DNA of 64,000 bases from Petrolisthes cinctipes (taxonomy: Eukaryota; Arthropoda; Malacostraca; Decapoda; Porcellanidae). Under the pieces are notes generated by a model. That model did no database searches, was not told the DNA's origin, and was given only the letters and a program-made list of their open reading frames with translations. How positions within the stretch are numbered: position 1 is the first letter of the stretch; every line of letters begins with the position of its first letter. The stretch spans positions 406,001 through 470,000 of the forward strand of contig JAWQEG010002438.1 of the NCBI GenBank assembly GCA_033782935.1, read 5' to 3'. Of this stretch, positions 32,184-42,022 are shown piece after piece. A program made the position numbers and the translations under genes.

Positions 32184-35100
32184 TATCTATCTATCTATAG
32201 CTCCGACGCCTCGTTCCCTCCGGGAACTCCCCTCAAGGGGGTGGCCACGGCAGAAGTGTCTCCAGTTCTCCCTGTTCCAACACTCCCTCCTTACTTGTTC
32301 AAGCCCTCCTCTGCCACTCATGTTTCTCTCCTTTACATACTCTTCCACTCTGTTCTGCCATCTAACCGGTGGTCTGCCTCTCACACCAGGTCCTACAACT
32401 TCACTTCCATACACCTTCTTTACAAATTCCTCACCTTGCATTCTCTCCACATGTCCATACCATCTCAATGTATTACGTTTCACTCTCTCAACCACTCCAC
32501 ACTCAATACCAATTGCCTTTTCACTCATACCACATCTCTCATATACACTCTCATTACTTTCTCCATCCCATCTAGTAAGTCCACATGCTCCTCTCAAGTA
32601 ACTCATTTCCACAGCACCTATTCTAGACTGATGCGCCCTATTCCATGTCCATGTCTCCGACGCATATGTCAGTGTTGGCAGGATTATACTATTTCGTAGT
32701 CCCCTTTTCACTTCCATACTCACACTTCTACCCTTCATAATCCTCCCCAGTGATCCTATGACCTGTCTCCCCTTCACTGCTCTCTCCCTAATTTCTCCTT
32801 CCATACTTCCATGTTTACAAATAACTGTACCCAGGTACTTAAACTCCTTCACTTCCTCCATCCTCTCACCCCTCAGAGTTATCTCACACTTCGTCCCAGT
32901 TGGTACAGCCACTCTGTAAGGTGTAGCAAAGTCAATCACTTCAGTTTCTGCTCTTTCAAATACCATCACTTTACTTTTACCCACATTCACCTTCAGTTTC
33001 CTTCGTTTACACACAGACTGAAATTCGTCCACCACTCTCTGTAAATTCCTTTCATTCTCAGCCATCAGCACAGTGTCATCCGCAAAGAAACTTGCCACCA
33101 GGGACCAATTTGCTTCATTCAGCCTCAACTTCACCCCCAGACCATTCACTTTGGCTTTCACCTCTCTCATACAACCATCCATATATATATTGAACAACCA
33201 TGGTGACATAACACATCCCTGTCTCAGCCCTACACTAATATTAAAACTCTCACTTAGATCACCCTCTACCCGTACACATGCTTTTGCATCTGCATAAAAA
33301 GCCTCAATGCCTTTCAGCAAAGGCCCCCCAACACCATAAATTCTCAACACCTCTGTCATAGCTTTCCTATCAACTCTATCATATGCCTTCTCCAAGTCCA
33401 TGAAGGCAGCATACAACTTCTTACCCTTCCCAATATACTTCTCCACTATTGATTTTAATGCAAATATTTGGTCCACACATCCTCTACCCTTTCTGAATCC
33501 TCCCTGCTCCTCACTAACTTTATTCCCTGTTACTTCAATCAGTCTTTCAGTCAGAACCTTCCCGTAAACCTTCCCCGGTACACTAAGAAGGCTTATTCCC
33601 CTATAGCTACCACACTCATCCTTACTTCCCTTCCCCTTATACAAAGGTACAATTATGGCTCTCCTCCAATCCTCTGGCACCTCTCCCTGCCTCCAGGCCA
33701 ATGTACATATAAGCAACATCCACTCCACCACTACCTCCCCCCCACACTTTAACATTTCAGCAGTTATCCCATCCACCCCTGGTGCCTTTCCCATCTTCAA
33801 CTTTCCTATTGCTTTCCTAACCTCTTCCCTTCCTAATTCTCCCTGTACATCCTGTCGTCTACCACCTGCCTCCATCCCCATGCATGTCACCACCGCCTCC
33901 CCTCCCGTCCCCCCACTCATCAACCGATCAAAATGCCTCTTCCACACTTCTTTCACTTCCTCACTTCTACTCACAGTAACTCCATCCTCTCTCTTCATTC
34001 TCACACTACCAGACTTTCCTTCTCCTCTTTCTCTTTTAACCTCCTTCCAGAATAATTTCTTGTTCTCTTTAAACTTTTCACTCAGCTTCATACCAAACTC
34101 CTCATCCACTCTCCTTTTACTCTCACTCACCATCATTTTCACTTGTCTCTTACACACATTATATTCTCTTTTCCATCTCTCTCTCACTTCTTCCGGCACA
34201 TTCCTCTGTAGTGTTCTCCGATATGCCTTCCTCTTATCCTCTACAGCATCTTTCACTTCTTCTGTCCACCAAGCACTCCCTTTCTTGCCCCTCTTCTGTG
34301 ACTTATATCCTACTACCTCTGCTGCTGTCCTTAATACTCTCATCTTAAACATTTCATACACCGCATTCACTCCCACTCCCTCCCCTATCCCCATCCTTAC
34401 ATCCCCCAGCACCTCACCCACCCTCCTCTTATATTCCTCCCTATACTCTTCTACATCTAATTTCCCACTAGCCACCACCCTCTTATTCCTCACCCCTTCA
34501 TCCCTCCTACTATACTCCCACTTAACCCTAACCTTCATCCTCACCAACACCGCAAAATGGTCGGAGCAATGGACCATTCCTCTCACTACTTTTGCGTCAT
34601 ACACATCCTTCCTCAACCTTTCATCCACTGCCACATAATCAATCAAACTCTTCTGCTCTCCTCTCTCATCCCTTCTCTTCCATGTATACCTGTGGATCAT
34701 CTTGTGCTGAAAGAAGGTGTTCGCCAAGAACAACCCCCTCTCAGCACAGACATCCACCAGATATTCACCATTCTCATTTGTTCCTTCTACACCCCATTTA
34801 CCCACAATATTCCCCACTTCCTCACCTCCCACCTTTCCATTCATGTCTCCCATCATCACTATTCTCCTTCCATTATCAATTCCTCTCAGACATGCATTCA
34901 GCTCTTCCCAAAACACTCTCATCTTCTCTCTCCCTGTCTTACTCTTTTCATTCATTGGTGCATAAGCACACACCCAAGCATACTTCACCAAGCCAATCTT
35001 TCCAGTCATCCATACTATTCTTGATCCATTCCACCCATGTCCATCCACTCCCTTCCACACCCACGGAGACACCAACAGCGCACACCCTTCCTTCCCTCTT

Positions 35101-35625
35101 CCTTTACTCTTTTCATTCATGCCCGTCCATACTACTCCTCCCTCCATTCCCTCCCACAGTCCACTCTCCCTTCCTTCCTGACACTCAACCACTCCACATC
35201 CTTTCACGTGTGTCTCCGTCACTCCCATCACATCCACTCTTCCTTTCTTAAAACATTCTACAATCTCTCGCCTCTTGGTCCCATCCGTCATTCCATTCAC
35301 ATTCACAGCTACCACTCTCATACAATCCCTCTTCCCTACTCCCTCTACAGGGCAACCCAGAGACCCTCCCCCGCCAGTAGCCATATCTGTCCACTCCCCC
35401 ATTGGGGGGCCACTGATGGCTGGCAAGGCCAATGCAGTGCTCATTCCCGGAGGGACACGGGCCGTCGGCATTGTCAAAAGCTAAAAACAAGGTCATAAAT
35501 TTAAAAGAAATTATCACAAAATATAAAAACATGCAGTCATAGGAATTAAAATCTTAAAAACACTAAAATACAATAAAAACCTTAAAACCTATATGTGGGG
35601 GAAGCTAGGTCTCACCCCCACACAC
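32184..35625 (-). mobile_element. Full-length RTE-like retrotransposon copy A
   Basis: About 3.44 kb. Minus strand: a short 5' leader (35625-35478, with a GGGGGTGAGACCTAGCTTCC hairpin-capable start), one open frame, and a 3' end of (ATAG)n only a few bases past the stop. It divides copy B, and CACC beside both ends may be a 4-bp target duplication. One ORF with endonuclease and RT, almost no 3' UTR, and a short-repeat tail all fit the RTE clade. Confidence 0.85.
32187..35477 (-). CDS. Intact RTE-like polyprotein: AP-type endonuclease plus reverse transcriptase
   Basis: An uninterrupted 1096-codon frame. Roughly residues 50-330 are the endonuclease that nicks target DNA: VAVNVNGMTDGTKR, VTETHVKG (catalytic Glu), GDMNGKVGG, SLIDYVAVDE and HCSDHFAVLV. 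The RT spans about 570-860: GKAPGVDGITAEMLK, VPLYKGKGSKDECGSYRGIS, AFMDLEKAYDRVDR, GLRQGCVMSPWLFNIYMDG and the FADD catalytic box. The C-terminal domain follows, with TLRWYGHVERM, RGRPPVRWQN and a final HFCRGHPL Cys/His cluster. No break was seen. It is the only complete enzyme of the window and a plausible source of the copies at 14.5 kb and 8.6 kb. Numerous plus-strand frames over it are shadows. Confidence 0.95.
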   Translation of the reverse strand: MTMPTARVPPGMSTALALPAISGPPMGEWTDMATGGGGSLGCPVEGVGKRDCMRVVAVNVNGMTDGTKRREIVECFKKGRVDVMGVTETHVKGCGVVECQEGRESGLWEGMEGGVVWTGMNEKSKGRGKEGCALLVSPWVWKGVDGHGWNGSRIVWMTGKIGLVKYAWVCAYAPMNEKSKTGREKMRVFWEELNACLRGIDNGRRIVMMGDMNGKVGGEEVGNIVGKWGVEGTNENGEYLVDVCAERGLFLANTFFQHKMIHRYTWKRRDERGEQKSLIDYVAVDERLRKDVYDAKVVRGMVHCSDHFAVLVRMKVRVKWEYSRRDEGVRNKRVVASGKLDVEEYREEYKRRVGEVLGDVRMGIGEGVGVNAVYEMFKMRVLRTAAEVVGYKSQKRGKKGSAWWTEEVKDAVEDKRKAYRRTLQRNVPEEVRERWKREYNVCKRQVKMMVSESKRRVDEEFGMKLSEKFKENKKLFWKEVKRERGEGKSGSVRMKREDGVTVSRSEEVKEVWKRHFDRLMSGGTGGEAVVTCMGMEAGGRRQDVQGELGREEVRKAIGKLKMGKAPGVDGITAEMLKCGGEVVVEWMLLICTLAWRQGEVPEDWRRAIIVPLYKGKGSKDECGSYRGISLLSVPGKVYGKVLTERLIEVTGNKVSEEQGGFRKGRGCVDQIFALKSIVEKYIGKGKKLYAAFMDLEKAYDRVDRKAMTEVLRIYGVGGPLLKGIEAFYADAKACVRVEGDLSESFNISVGLRQGCVMSPWLFNIYMDGCMREVKAKVNGLGVKLRLNEANWSLVASFFADDTVLMAENERNLQRVVDEFQSVCKRRKLKVNVGKSKVMVFERAETEVIDFATPYRVAVPTGTKCEITLRGERMEEVKEFKYLGTVICKHGSMEGEIRERAVKGRQVIGSLGRIMKGRSVSMEVKRGLRNSIILPTLTYASETWTWNRAHQSRIGAVEMSYLRGACGLTRWDGESNESVYERCGMSEKAIGIECGVVERVKRNTLRWYGHVERMQGEEFVKKVYGSEVVGPGVRGRPPVRWQNRVEEYVKERNMSGRGGLEQVRRECWNRENWRHFCRGHPLEGSSRRERGVGAIDR

Positions 35626-36440
35626 CCTCTAGAGTTATCTCACACTTAGTCCCAGTTGGTACTCCCACTCTGTATGGTGTGGCAAAGTCATCACTTCAGT
35701 TTCTGCCCTCTCAAATACCATCACTTTACTTTTCCCAACATTCACCTTCAGTTTCCTTCGTCCACCATCCACCACCCTCTGTAACTCCCTTTCACTCTCA
35801 GCCATCAACACAGTGTCATCTGCAAATAAACTTGCTACCAAGGACCAATTTACTTCATTCACTGTCAGTTTTGCCCCCAGGCCATTCACTTTGGCCTTCA
35901 TCTCTCTCATACAACCATCCATATAATATATTGAACAGCCATAGTGACATAAAAACCCTTGTCTCAGCCGTACACTAATATTATAACTCTCACTTAGATC
36001 ACCCTCTACCCACACACATGCTTTTGCCTCTGCATAAAAGGCCTTAATGCCTTTCAGCAAAGAACCCCCCCCCCCACACACACACCATAAATCCTCAACA
36101 CTTCTGTCATAGCTGTCCTATCAACCCTATCGTATGCCTTCTCCAAGTCCATAAAGGCAGCATACAACTTCCTACCCTTCCCAATATATTTCTCCACTAT
36201 TGATTTTAATGCAAATACCTGGTCCACACATCCTCTACTCTTTCTGAACCCTCCCTGCTCCTCACTAACTTTATTCCCTGTTACTTCAATCAGTCTTTCA
36301 GTAAGAACCTTCCCATACACCTTCCCCAGTACACTAAGAAGGCTTATTCCCCTATAGCTACCACACTCATCCTTACTCCCCTTCCCCTTAAACAAAGGCA
36401 CAATTATGGCTCTCCTCCAATCCTCTGGCACCTCTCCCTG
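35626..36440 (-). pseudogene. RTE-like retrotransposon copy B, 5' part
   Basis: Minus strand from QGEVPEDWRRAIIVPLFKGK through AFMDLEKAYDRVDR and FADDTVLMAESE to KCEITL, with a frameshift near 36075 in a C run and several deletions. Its 5' truncation lies about 30 bp inside intron 6 of BBS1. It continues at 32183 beyond copy A. Confidence 0.9.
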
Positions 36441-36471
36441 GTTGATCTAAAGTCATATTCACTCCACTTAC

Positions 36472-38641
36472 ACTATTAAGAATGGTGAAGGCCTCAGGGT
36501 CAAGAATAAAGATGTTTGCACTCTCAGTTCCCAAAACCAAGCAGGAGATGGCATTATCCTCAGCGTGACTCTTCTTCAATGTGGAGAAACAAGTCACAAC
36601 AGTCTGAAATTCAATGTGGAAATAAGTGGGTAACTCAACATTGCAACTTGAATAAACTTGAGAAACAGGTACCAACAGTCTGCAGCACAATGTGGAAGTA
36701 AGCAAGCAAGTCACTCAACATTGCTGCTTGGGAAAACATTGAAAAACGAGTCACAACAGTCTGCAACACAATGGAAAAACAAGAATGCAGATCACTGAAC
36801 TCTTAAGATTGGAATAAAATAGAGAAACAAGTCACATCAGTCTGTAACTCAGTGTTGAAGCAAACAAATAGGTCACTAAATATTACATTTTATATATATA
36901 TATATATTTGCAAGACTGACCTGACGTTTGAGCAGGAATCCCTTGTGCTGTTCGAGGAAAGTGAGTTGTGAGGCGTGGTCGTGACACATGAGAAAGCGTT
37001 GCGAGCGTGTTGTCAGCCCACACTCGCCTACTTCTTGTCTCAGTGAGTCCAGAATTTCATACAGCATACTCACATCAAGCAGTTCGTCTCGTGCCTGGGG
37101 GAGACAGAGTTGGGATGTCAGCACAGATGTTCTTGCATACAACCCTTAGAATCATCAACATTATAAACAGCATTAATTCTACAGTCAACTTAGAATCCAT
37201 CTGTGGCAGCTAATCTTCCTCTTATGGAGAGATTGGATCCTGAAGTGAATTCAAGGTTATGTATGTTTTAGATTCTAAAGTTAAATTAAAGTTATGTATG
37301 AGGATAGGTCTATTCAAGTTGAGGCTAGATTTAGGGAAATACAAGTTAGTTATAGGCATAATGTACTTCATAACTGACCTGGTTCCAAGCATCAAATTCA
37401 GTGGGGTTGACCTCTAATGTTTGAAGTATGGCCTTAAGTTTTTGTAGATGTAGATGTAACTCCCAGATGCCACAGCCACAGCTGCCATAAGAATCAATTG
37501 GCTTTTATAAAAAAATACATTAAAAGATGGTAACAATGCTGGATAAAGACTCAGGGTGGTGTTATCAAACTACCTCTTCAAAGAAAAGGCTCTTTGTCGC
37601 TCTTTTCACATTATTTTGCAATACGAACAGTTGAGTGATGACATGTGTAGACTCCTACTTTTAAGGGTTAACAAACCTGGGCTTGAAGCCCTTGCCAGGC
37701 TAATGTCATCACAAGTTACAAACAACTTGAAAACTGTACCACTAAATCCCATAAACATACTGGTACAGTTTTTTTTTTTTTTTTTTTGTACTCCAATTTT
37801 ATATAGACACAAGCTGAATGATCCATAAAAGTTTGCTTTGCAGAAAAAAAATCACTTTCTAAGACTTCCCAAACTTTCAAAAAGTTAGTATTCATTACCA
37901 CAGAAGTACTATGATCAAAAGTAGCAATGTTATTTCAACTGACATAGAGTGTGCGTGTGTACTAATCCTGCTGTTTTGTGTCTTTCCTAAATGCTCTTGA
38001 AAAAACATTACTATTCTTTTATTATATTATTTGTTATTAGATTAACCTAGAAAAAAATATTCTCTTCCCTGATCTCTTAAATATTCTTGTACAGGTTTTT
38101 AAAAATCTTTTTGACGTTGCTATTTTGAGGTGCCGAGCCAAACTGACCTGGTACACGAGGCTCTGTGGTGTCCATATGGAAGGTAATCACTCCAGTGGGA
38201 AGGTCAATCAATGTGTTCTCTGACATCAAGTTGGTCCCTTTGTATACTTGTAACAACAATCAGTTCATAACACAATGGGCCATATTCAAGAACATTCAAG
38301 ATTATTGAATTTAGCACTATCCTTTTAACATAGGCTCAATAAATCACTTAGTCTGTATGGTAATGAATAACAGAAGCCTCGGAAGAAACTAGGTGGTCTT
38401 CAATGAGGGACTGTATGTAAAATGAAATGGTAGATACAAGTATATCTATATTGTATATCCAGGATTCTACAGTATCTTTACTTTGAGCTTCATGTTGTAT
38501 GCTCCAGTGCCGAGGTCAGCAATGATGAGTTTAGAATCTCCATCGCCATGCAGGTCAGCGAGGGCCATACACGAGCCAAAGGTGTAGAGTGAGGCCAAGG
38601 GGTCATGATGGGCAGTCAGCCAACGCTCACTGCTGTTACTC
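36472..38641 (-). CDS. BBS1: BBS1-like gene (Bardet-Biedl syndrome 1), five internal exons
   Basis: BBS1 is a subunit of the BBSome, the coat that moves membrane cargo in cilia. Minus-strand exons: 38641-38482 (HDPLASLYTFGSCMALADLH), 38246-38148 (VYKGTNLMSENTLIDLP), 37481-37379 (AVASGSYIYIYKNLRPYF), 37094-36921 (ELLDVSMLYEILDSLRQEV) and 36603-36472 (AISCLVLGTES, ILDPEAFTIL). Order and sequence follow the N-terminal beta-propeller of animal BBS1, from about residue 20 to 240 of the family. Most introns are GT-AG with matching phase. Two faults: the first junction lacks one G, so no canonical donor/acceptor pair keeps frame, and exon three lacks one A after YF. First exon and everything after ILNS were not found; the next intron holds the nested RTE elements. 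The gene is certain; whether it works is not. Confidence 0.88.
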
Positions 38642-39020
38642 CTTAAAACAATTATTACTCAATTTATTTAAGGTTATGGTGGGCAGTCAGCCAATGCTCA
38701 CTGCTGTTATGCCTCAAAACAATTGTTAATCTAGTTATTTAAGTAGATATAACACAAAAACAATATATGATACAGTGCTGTTACATCTCAAAACCATTAT
38801 TACTTTAGTTAATTAAGTATAAATAACACAATAACAAAATATAAAACTGCTGTTACACCTAAAAAACATTAATTACTCTAGTTATAAAAATAGAAACACA
38901 AAAACAAAATATAATACAGTGCCGTTACGCCTCAAAACCATTATTCCTTTAACTATCTAAGAGGGTTATGGTGGGCAGTCATCCCCTTCTCACTGCTGTT
39001 ACACCTTAACATAATTAAAA
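38642..39020 (-). repeat. Repeated copies of the BBS1 exon start in the preceding intron
   Basis: GTGGGCAGTCAGCCAATGCTC and ACTGCTGTTAYRCCTYAAAAC at about 38677-38723 and 38967-39015 duplicate the acceptor and first 35 bp of the BBS1 exon ending at 38641. The intervening intron text (CTCAAAACCATTATTAC, CTAGTTATTTAAG, AACACAAAAACAAAATATA) is repeated about four times. It is a degenerate tandem array whose unit reaches into the exon. Confidence 0.75.
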
Positions 39021-39095
39021 TTATTAGGCTACTCTAGTTATTTAAGGAGAAAGCACACGCACACAAAATATATATATATATATATAAAATAGCTG

Positions 39096-39491
39096 GGTAT
39101 TTATCCAGTATATTGCCGTTTTGTAGTAGTGTTGCCATATCCGGCTAGGTCCCAGTAGTTTCTCCAGGTCAGGTCCTGCTGGTACTTAACCACATTTAGG
39201 TCCCAGTAGTTTCTCCAGGTCAGGTCCTGCTGGTACTTAACCACATTTAGGTCCCAGTAGTTTGCCCAGGTTAGGTCATGGTAGTTTGCCCAGGTTAGGT
39301 CCCTGTAGTATGCTGCGGTCTAGGTTAGGTTAGGTAAGGTCAGGCAAGGTTAAGCTAATTGCAAAATGACCTTGAAAATGGGGCATTTCCTGTGAAAATG
39401 CCATAGAAGAAGTGTCTTAGATTAGTATAAATTAGTGAGGAAAGAGGGTAAAAACATCATAATAGAAAACGGCAATATACTGGATAATTAC
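39096..39491 (+). mobile_element. GGTA-type MITE, divergent subfamily, perfect duplication AATAGCTG
   Basis: Termini GGTATTTATCCAGTATATTG and CAATATACTGGATAATTACC, AATAGCTG at 39088-39095 and 39492-39499. Interior shares GTAGTGTTGCC, GGCTAGGTCCCAGTAG and the GGTNA core but the termini differ from the main subfamily. One 57-bp internal unit (GGTCCCAGTAGTTTCTCCAG...) is tandemly doubled. Confidence 0.95.
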
Positions 39492-39869
39492 CAATAGCTG
39501 TGACCTACCCGGTATAAACTTAACATTGAACATATTATTGAAATTCATATCTGGATCACATCTAACACCATATTCTTCCTCTTCATTGGTAAGCAATATA
39601 GGTTTTCATTCAAGACAAGCTTTAATTATTAATTTTGATGCAATCATTGTTTAATATTACTGTGTCAAGACGAAAAAAAATATGTCTGTACTTACTTTTC
39701 GCCCATTGTGGTTAGTATTTAATGAAAATATGGATAATTACTAACAGTTAGCGAAATCAGACCTTTAACTCTTCATCTTGTGGTTTTCTGACACAATGTT
39801 CTCCTCACAATATACTTCCAGCCCTATGACATTCTATATTGAGTCAAGCAAGTCTCTCACAGGTAGCAG

Positions 39870-41256
39870 GTCCATCCGCCCCCGTGATGACGATGCGCCC
39901 CAAGTCCATTCGCCCCGTAAGTTGGGGCACATCTACTCTTGGGGAAGTTGATGCGCCCCAATGCGCCCCACAACCAAGTTGTTGCGCCCCAACTCGCATA
40001 CATTGGATGAACCAGCCAAATGAGGTTACTTTGGAGTACAAATATTGTCTCTCATACAAATACTATATACTATAGGTTAACCCAATTCAGTTCGGATCAT
40101 TGGGTGAACGGATTTAGCCGATACTGTTGGCATGTCACTGTCGGTTATGAGCATGTGATATAGCGAGCCATACCAAAGGTGTTTCCCACAGTGACCATCC
40201 ACGGCTGCGGATTTCACTGGGCCCAGGCAGTGTGGCGACAAGTGCAGGCCCATGGCTTGCAAGTTGATTATCGCCAAGACTGTGGTACTCACAAGTTTAT
40301 AAGAAAGTTGTTTGCACTTCCATACCTGCCATGTGAGGATATCAATACAACATTTGACGAGCTAATTTCAAGCACAGCCCTTACCCGTAACTTAATTACT
40401 CTTGTTGTGTACATTAGCAACCAGTGTATCACATCCACTATCTTTCCCCCGGCTATATAGCTGAAGTGTTTACAAGCTTAATGTGAGGACCAACAATGAT
40501 GTGGAAGGCTGGCACAACCGCCTCAACAGTAATGTGGGAAAGAGTCAATTACCATTCTATGTCCTAACTACCCTTCTAAAAAAAGAAGCAGAAGATATTG
40601 ATAGGACACTTAAGTTAGTGTCTGACAGGAAAATCAAGCGCATCCAGAGAAAATCCTATAGGACACTCCAGGCCCGTTTGTATAATTTCTGGGATAGGTA
40701 CACTAATGGAGATCTGTCACCAATACAACTACTGTTGAACTACAGTGCTTGCCGATTGTTCCTATTTTGTACCGTACTAGTCTTTTCATCCTGTTTTGTC
40801 TCCTTTTATGTTTAAAATACTGTATTTGATGCAATAAAGAGGTTTTGATGATGTATGAATATGCAATTAATACTTTTTTTTATATTAAAACGATTATTAC
40901 TACATCCTATGTGTCTAATAATTTTATCTCCCAAAAATTGAGTTCCTTTAAAAACGGATTTGGGGCTCAAGAACTCAATATGTCGAATATGCAATAAAGA
41001 GGTTTTCATGACGAGTATATAATTATGCAATACAGATGTTTGTTTTTTAATATTAAAACTATTTATTATTACATCCAATGTGTAATATTCTTTTTTTAAT
41101 TGCGAGTTCGTTTATCATGATGACTAAAAGTTTTCAAACTTTGAAAAAGGGAGATGGGGCGCAACATCTCAATATTGAGCAGTTGGGGCGCATCAACTAC
41201 TGATGAAGTAGAAGGGTGAATGGACTTGGGGCGCATCATGACTGGGGCGGATGGAC
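39870..41256 (+). mobile_element. Mutator-like element with long inverted termini, internally deleted
   Basis: GTCCATCCGCCCCCGTGATG with GCGCCCCAAGTCCATTCGCCC at the left is mirrored at 41209-41256, about 45 bp. GCGCCCCAA words repeat inside both ends. No clear 8-9-bp duplication. Confidence 0.8.
40100..40815 (+). pseudogene. MULE transposase C-terminal half
   Basis: From about 40140 the frame gives FPTVTIHGCGFHWAQAVWRQ, the Cys-x2-His block of MULE enzymes, then FALPYLPCEDINTTFDEL. A stop at about 40458 and a frameshift separate it from the next part at 40483, RTNNDVEGWHNRLNSNVGKS and LYNFWDRYTNGD, the RTNN/EGWH signature near the catalytic Glu. The first catalytic Asp region and the N-terminal DNA-binding domain are missing. 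It lies inside the inverted termini of 39870-41256 and is of a different MULE lineage from the SWIM gene at 25-30 kb. Confidence 0.75.
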
Positions 41257-41265
41257 TGTAAACCC

Positions 41266-41312
41266 CACGGTATAATGACTATAGACTAATGACTTTTGTC
41301 ATTATACCGTGG
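41266..41312. repeat. Short perfect hairpin
   Basis: CCACGGTATAATGAC and GTCATTATACCGTGG are inverted around a 17-base loop. GTAAACC stands on either side (41258-41264 and 41312-41318 region), which would suit a tiny inserted foldback. Confidence 0.6.
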
Positions 41313-41335
41313 TAAACCCTCTCACAAGTCACGTA

Positions 41336-41959
41336 TGTAGGGCACTTCTCTTGTCAATCACACATATTGGACGTTCCAGCCAGTGTGTGTGTTTACAAAC
41401 ATTGGTAACGATATGTGGGTTGTGGCTTCGACTCATCTTGATGCCTGAGCCAGGTGTTCCTGAATGTGGTTCGAGGCGACTTTGCGAGGCAACGACGTGG
41501 CAGCCGGCGATGAGGTGGTCACTTTCAGCCCTGACTCTGTCCTGAGTAGTCACTCTCCACCAGCCACCACTCTCCACTACCACCCCCGTCTTCACAACCC
41601 CTGGACCAAGCAACGTCTCGCTCTATACCCTACCGTCGGTGAGCAAGCAATGGAGTTACGCTACAGCCGTTGCTTAACGTCCAGTTACACTGCTAGGACT
41701 CTTGCTACATCGTCTCTGGGCACCACTGAGTCTCCCCGAGCTGGTAGCAGAGCCCGTGGCTACACAGTGTACTGTATATAGGTTGTTACACTGTTGCCGG
41801 CACACCACCCCCTGCGTGATGCTGGCCCAACGACGAACTATTATATTCTATTGTGTTAAATGTGTTGTTGACTTTGTTGTATCTGAGGTGATGGGTTTGT
41901 AACAATAATAAGCACAACTAAGTCGTTCGTTGTTTTTGTGTTGACCTCAACACGTTACA
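41336..41959 (+). repeat. Putative 5' LTR of the Gypsy element
   Basis: Starts TGTAG and ends TTACA directly before a primer-binding-site-like TGGCGCAGTGAGTG at 41960. Contains TGTATATAGG (TATA-like, 41772) and AATAATAAGC near the end. There is no 3' LTR in the window to compare with, so the left edge is inferred from the TGTA/TACA inverted ends. Confidence 0.5.
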
Positions 41960-42022
41960 TGGCGCAGTGAGTGTTGGGTCTCGAATTGAACAGGGAAGGA
42001 ATCTGTTATAAGTGTTGTCGTT

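Noticed and set aside
33655..35498. Plus-strand Ser/Pro/Leu-rich ORFs over 32.2-35.5 kb
   Set aside because: They are antisense shadows of the intact RTE-like frame.
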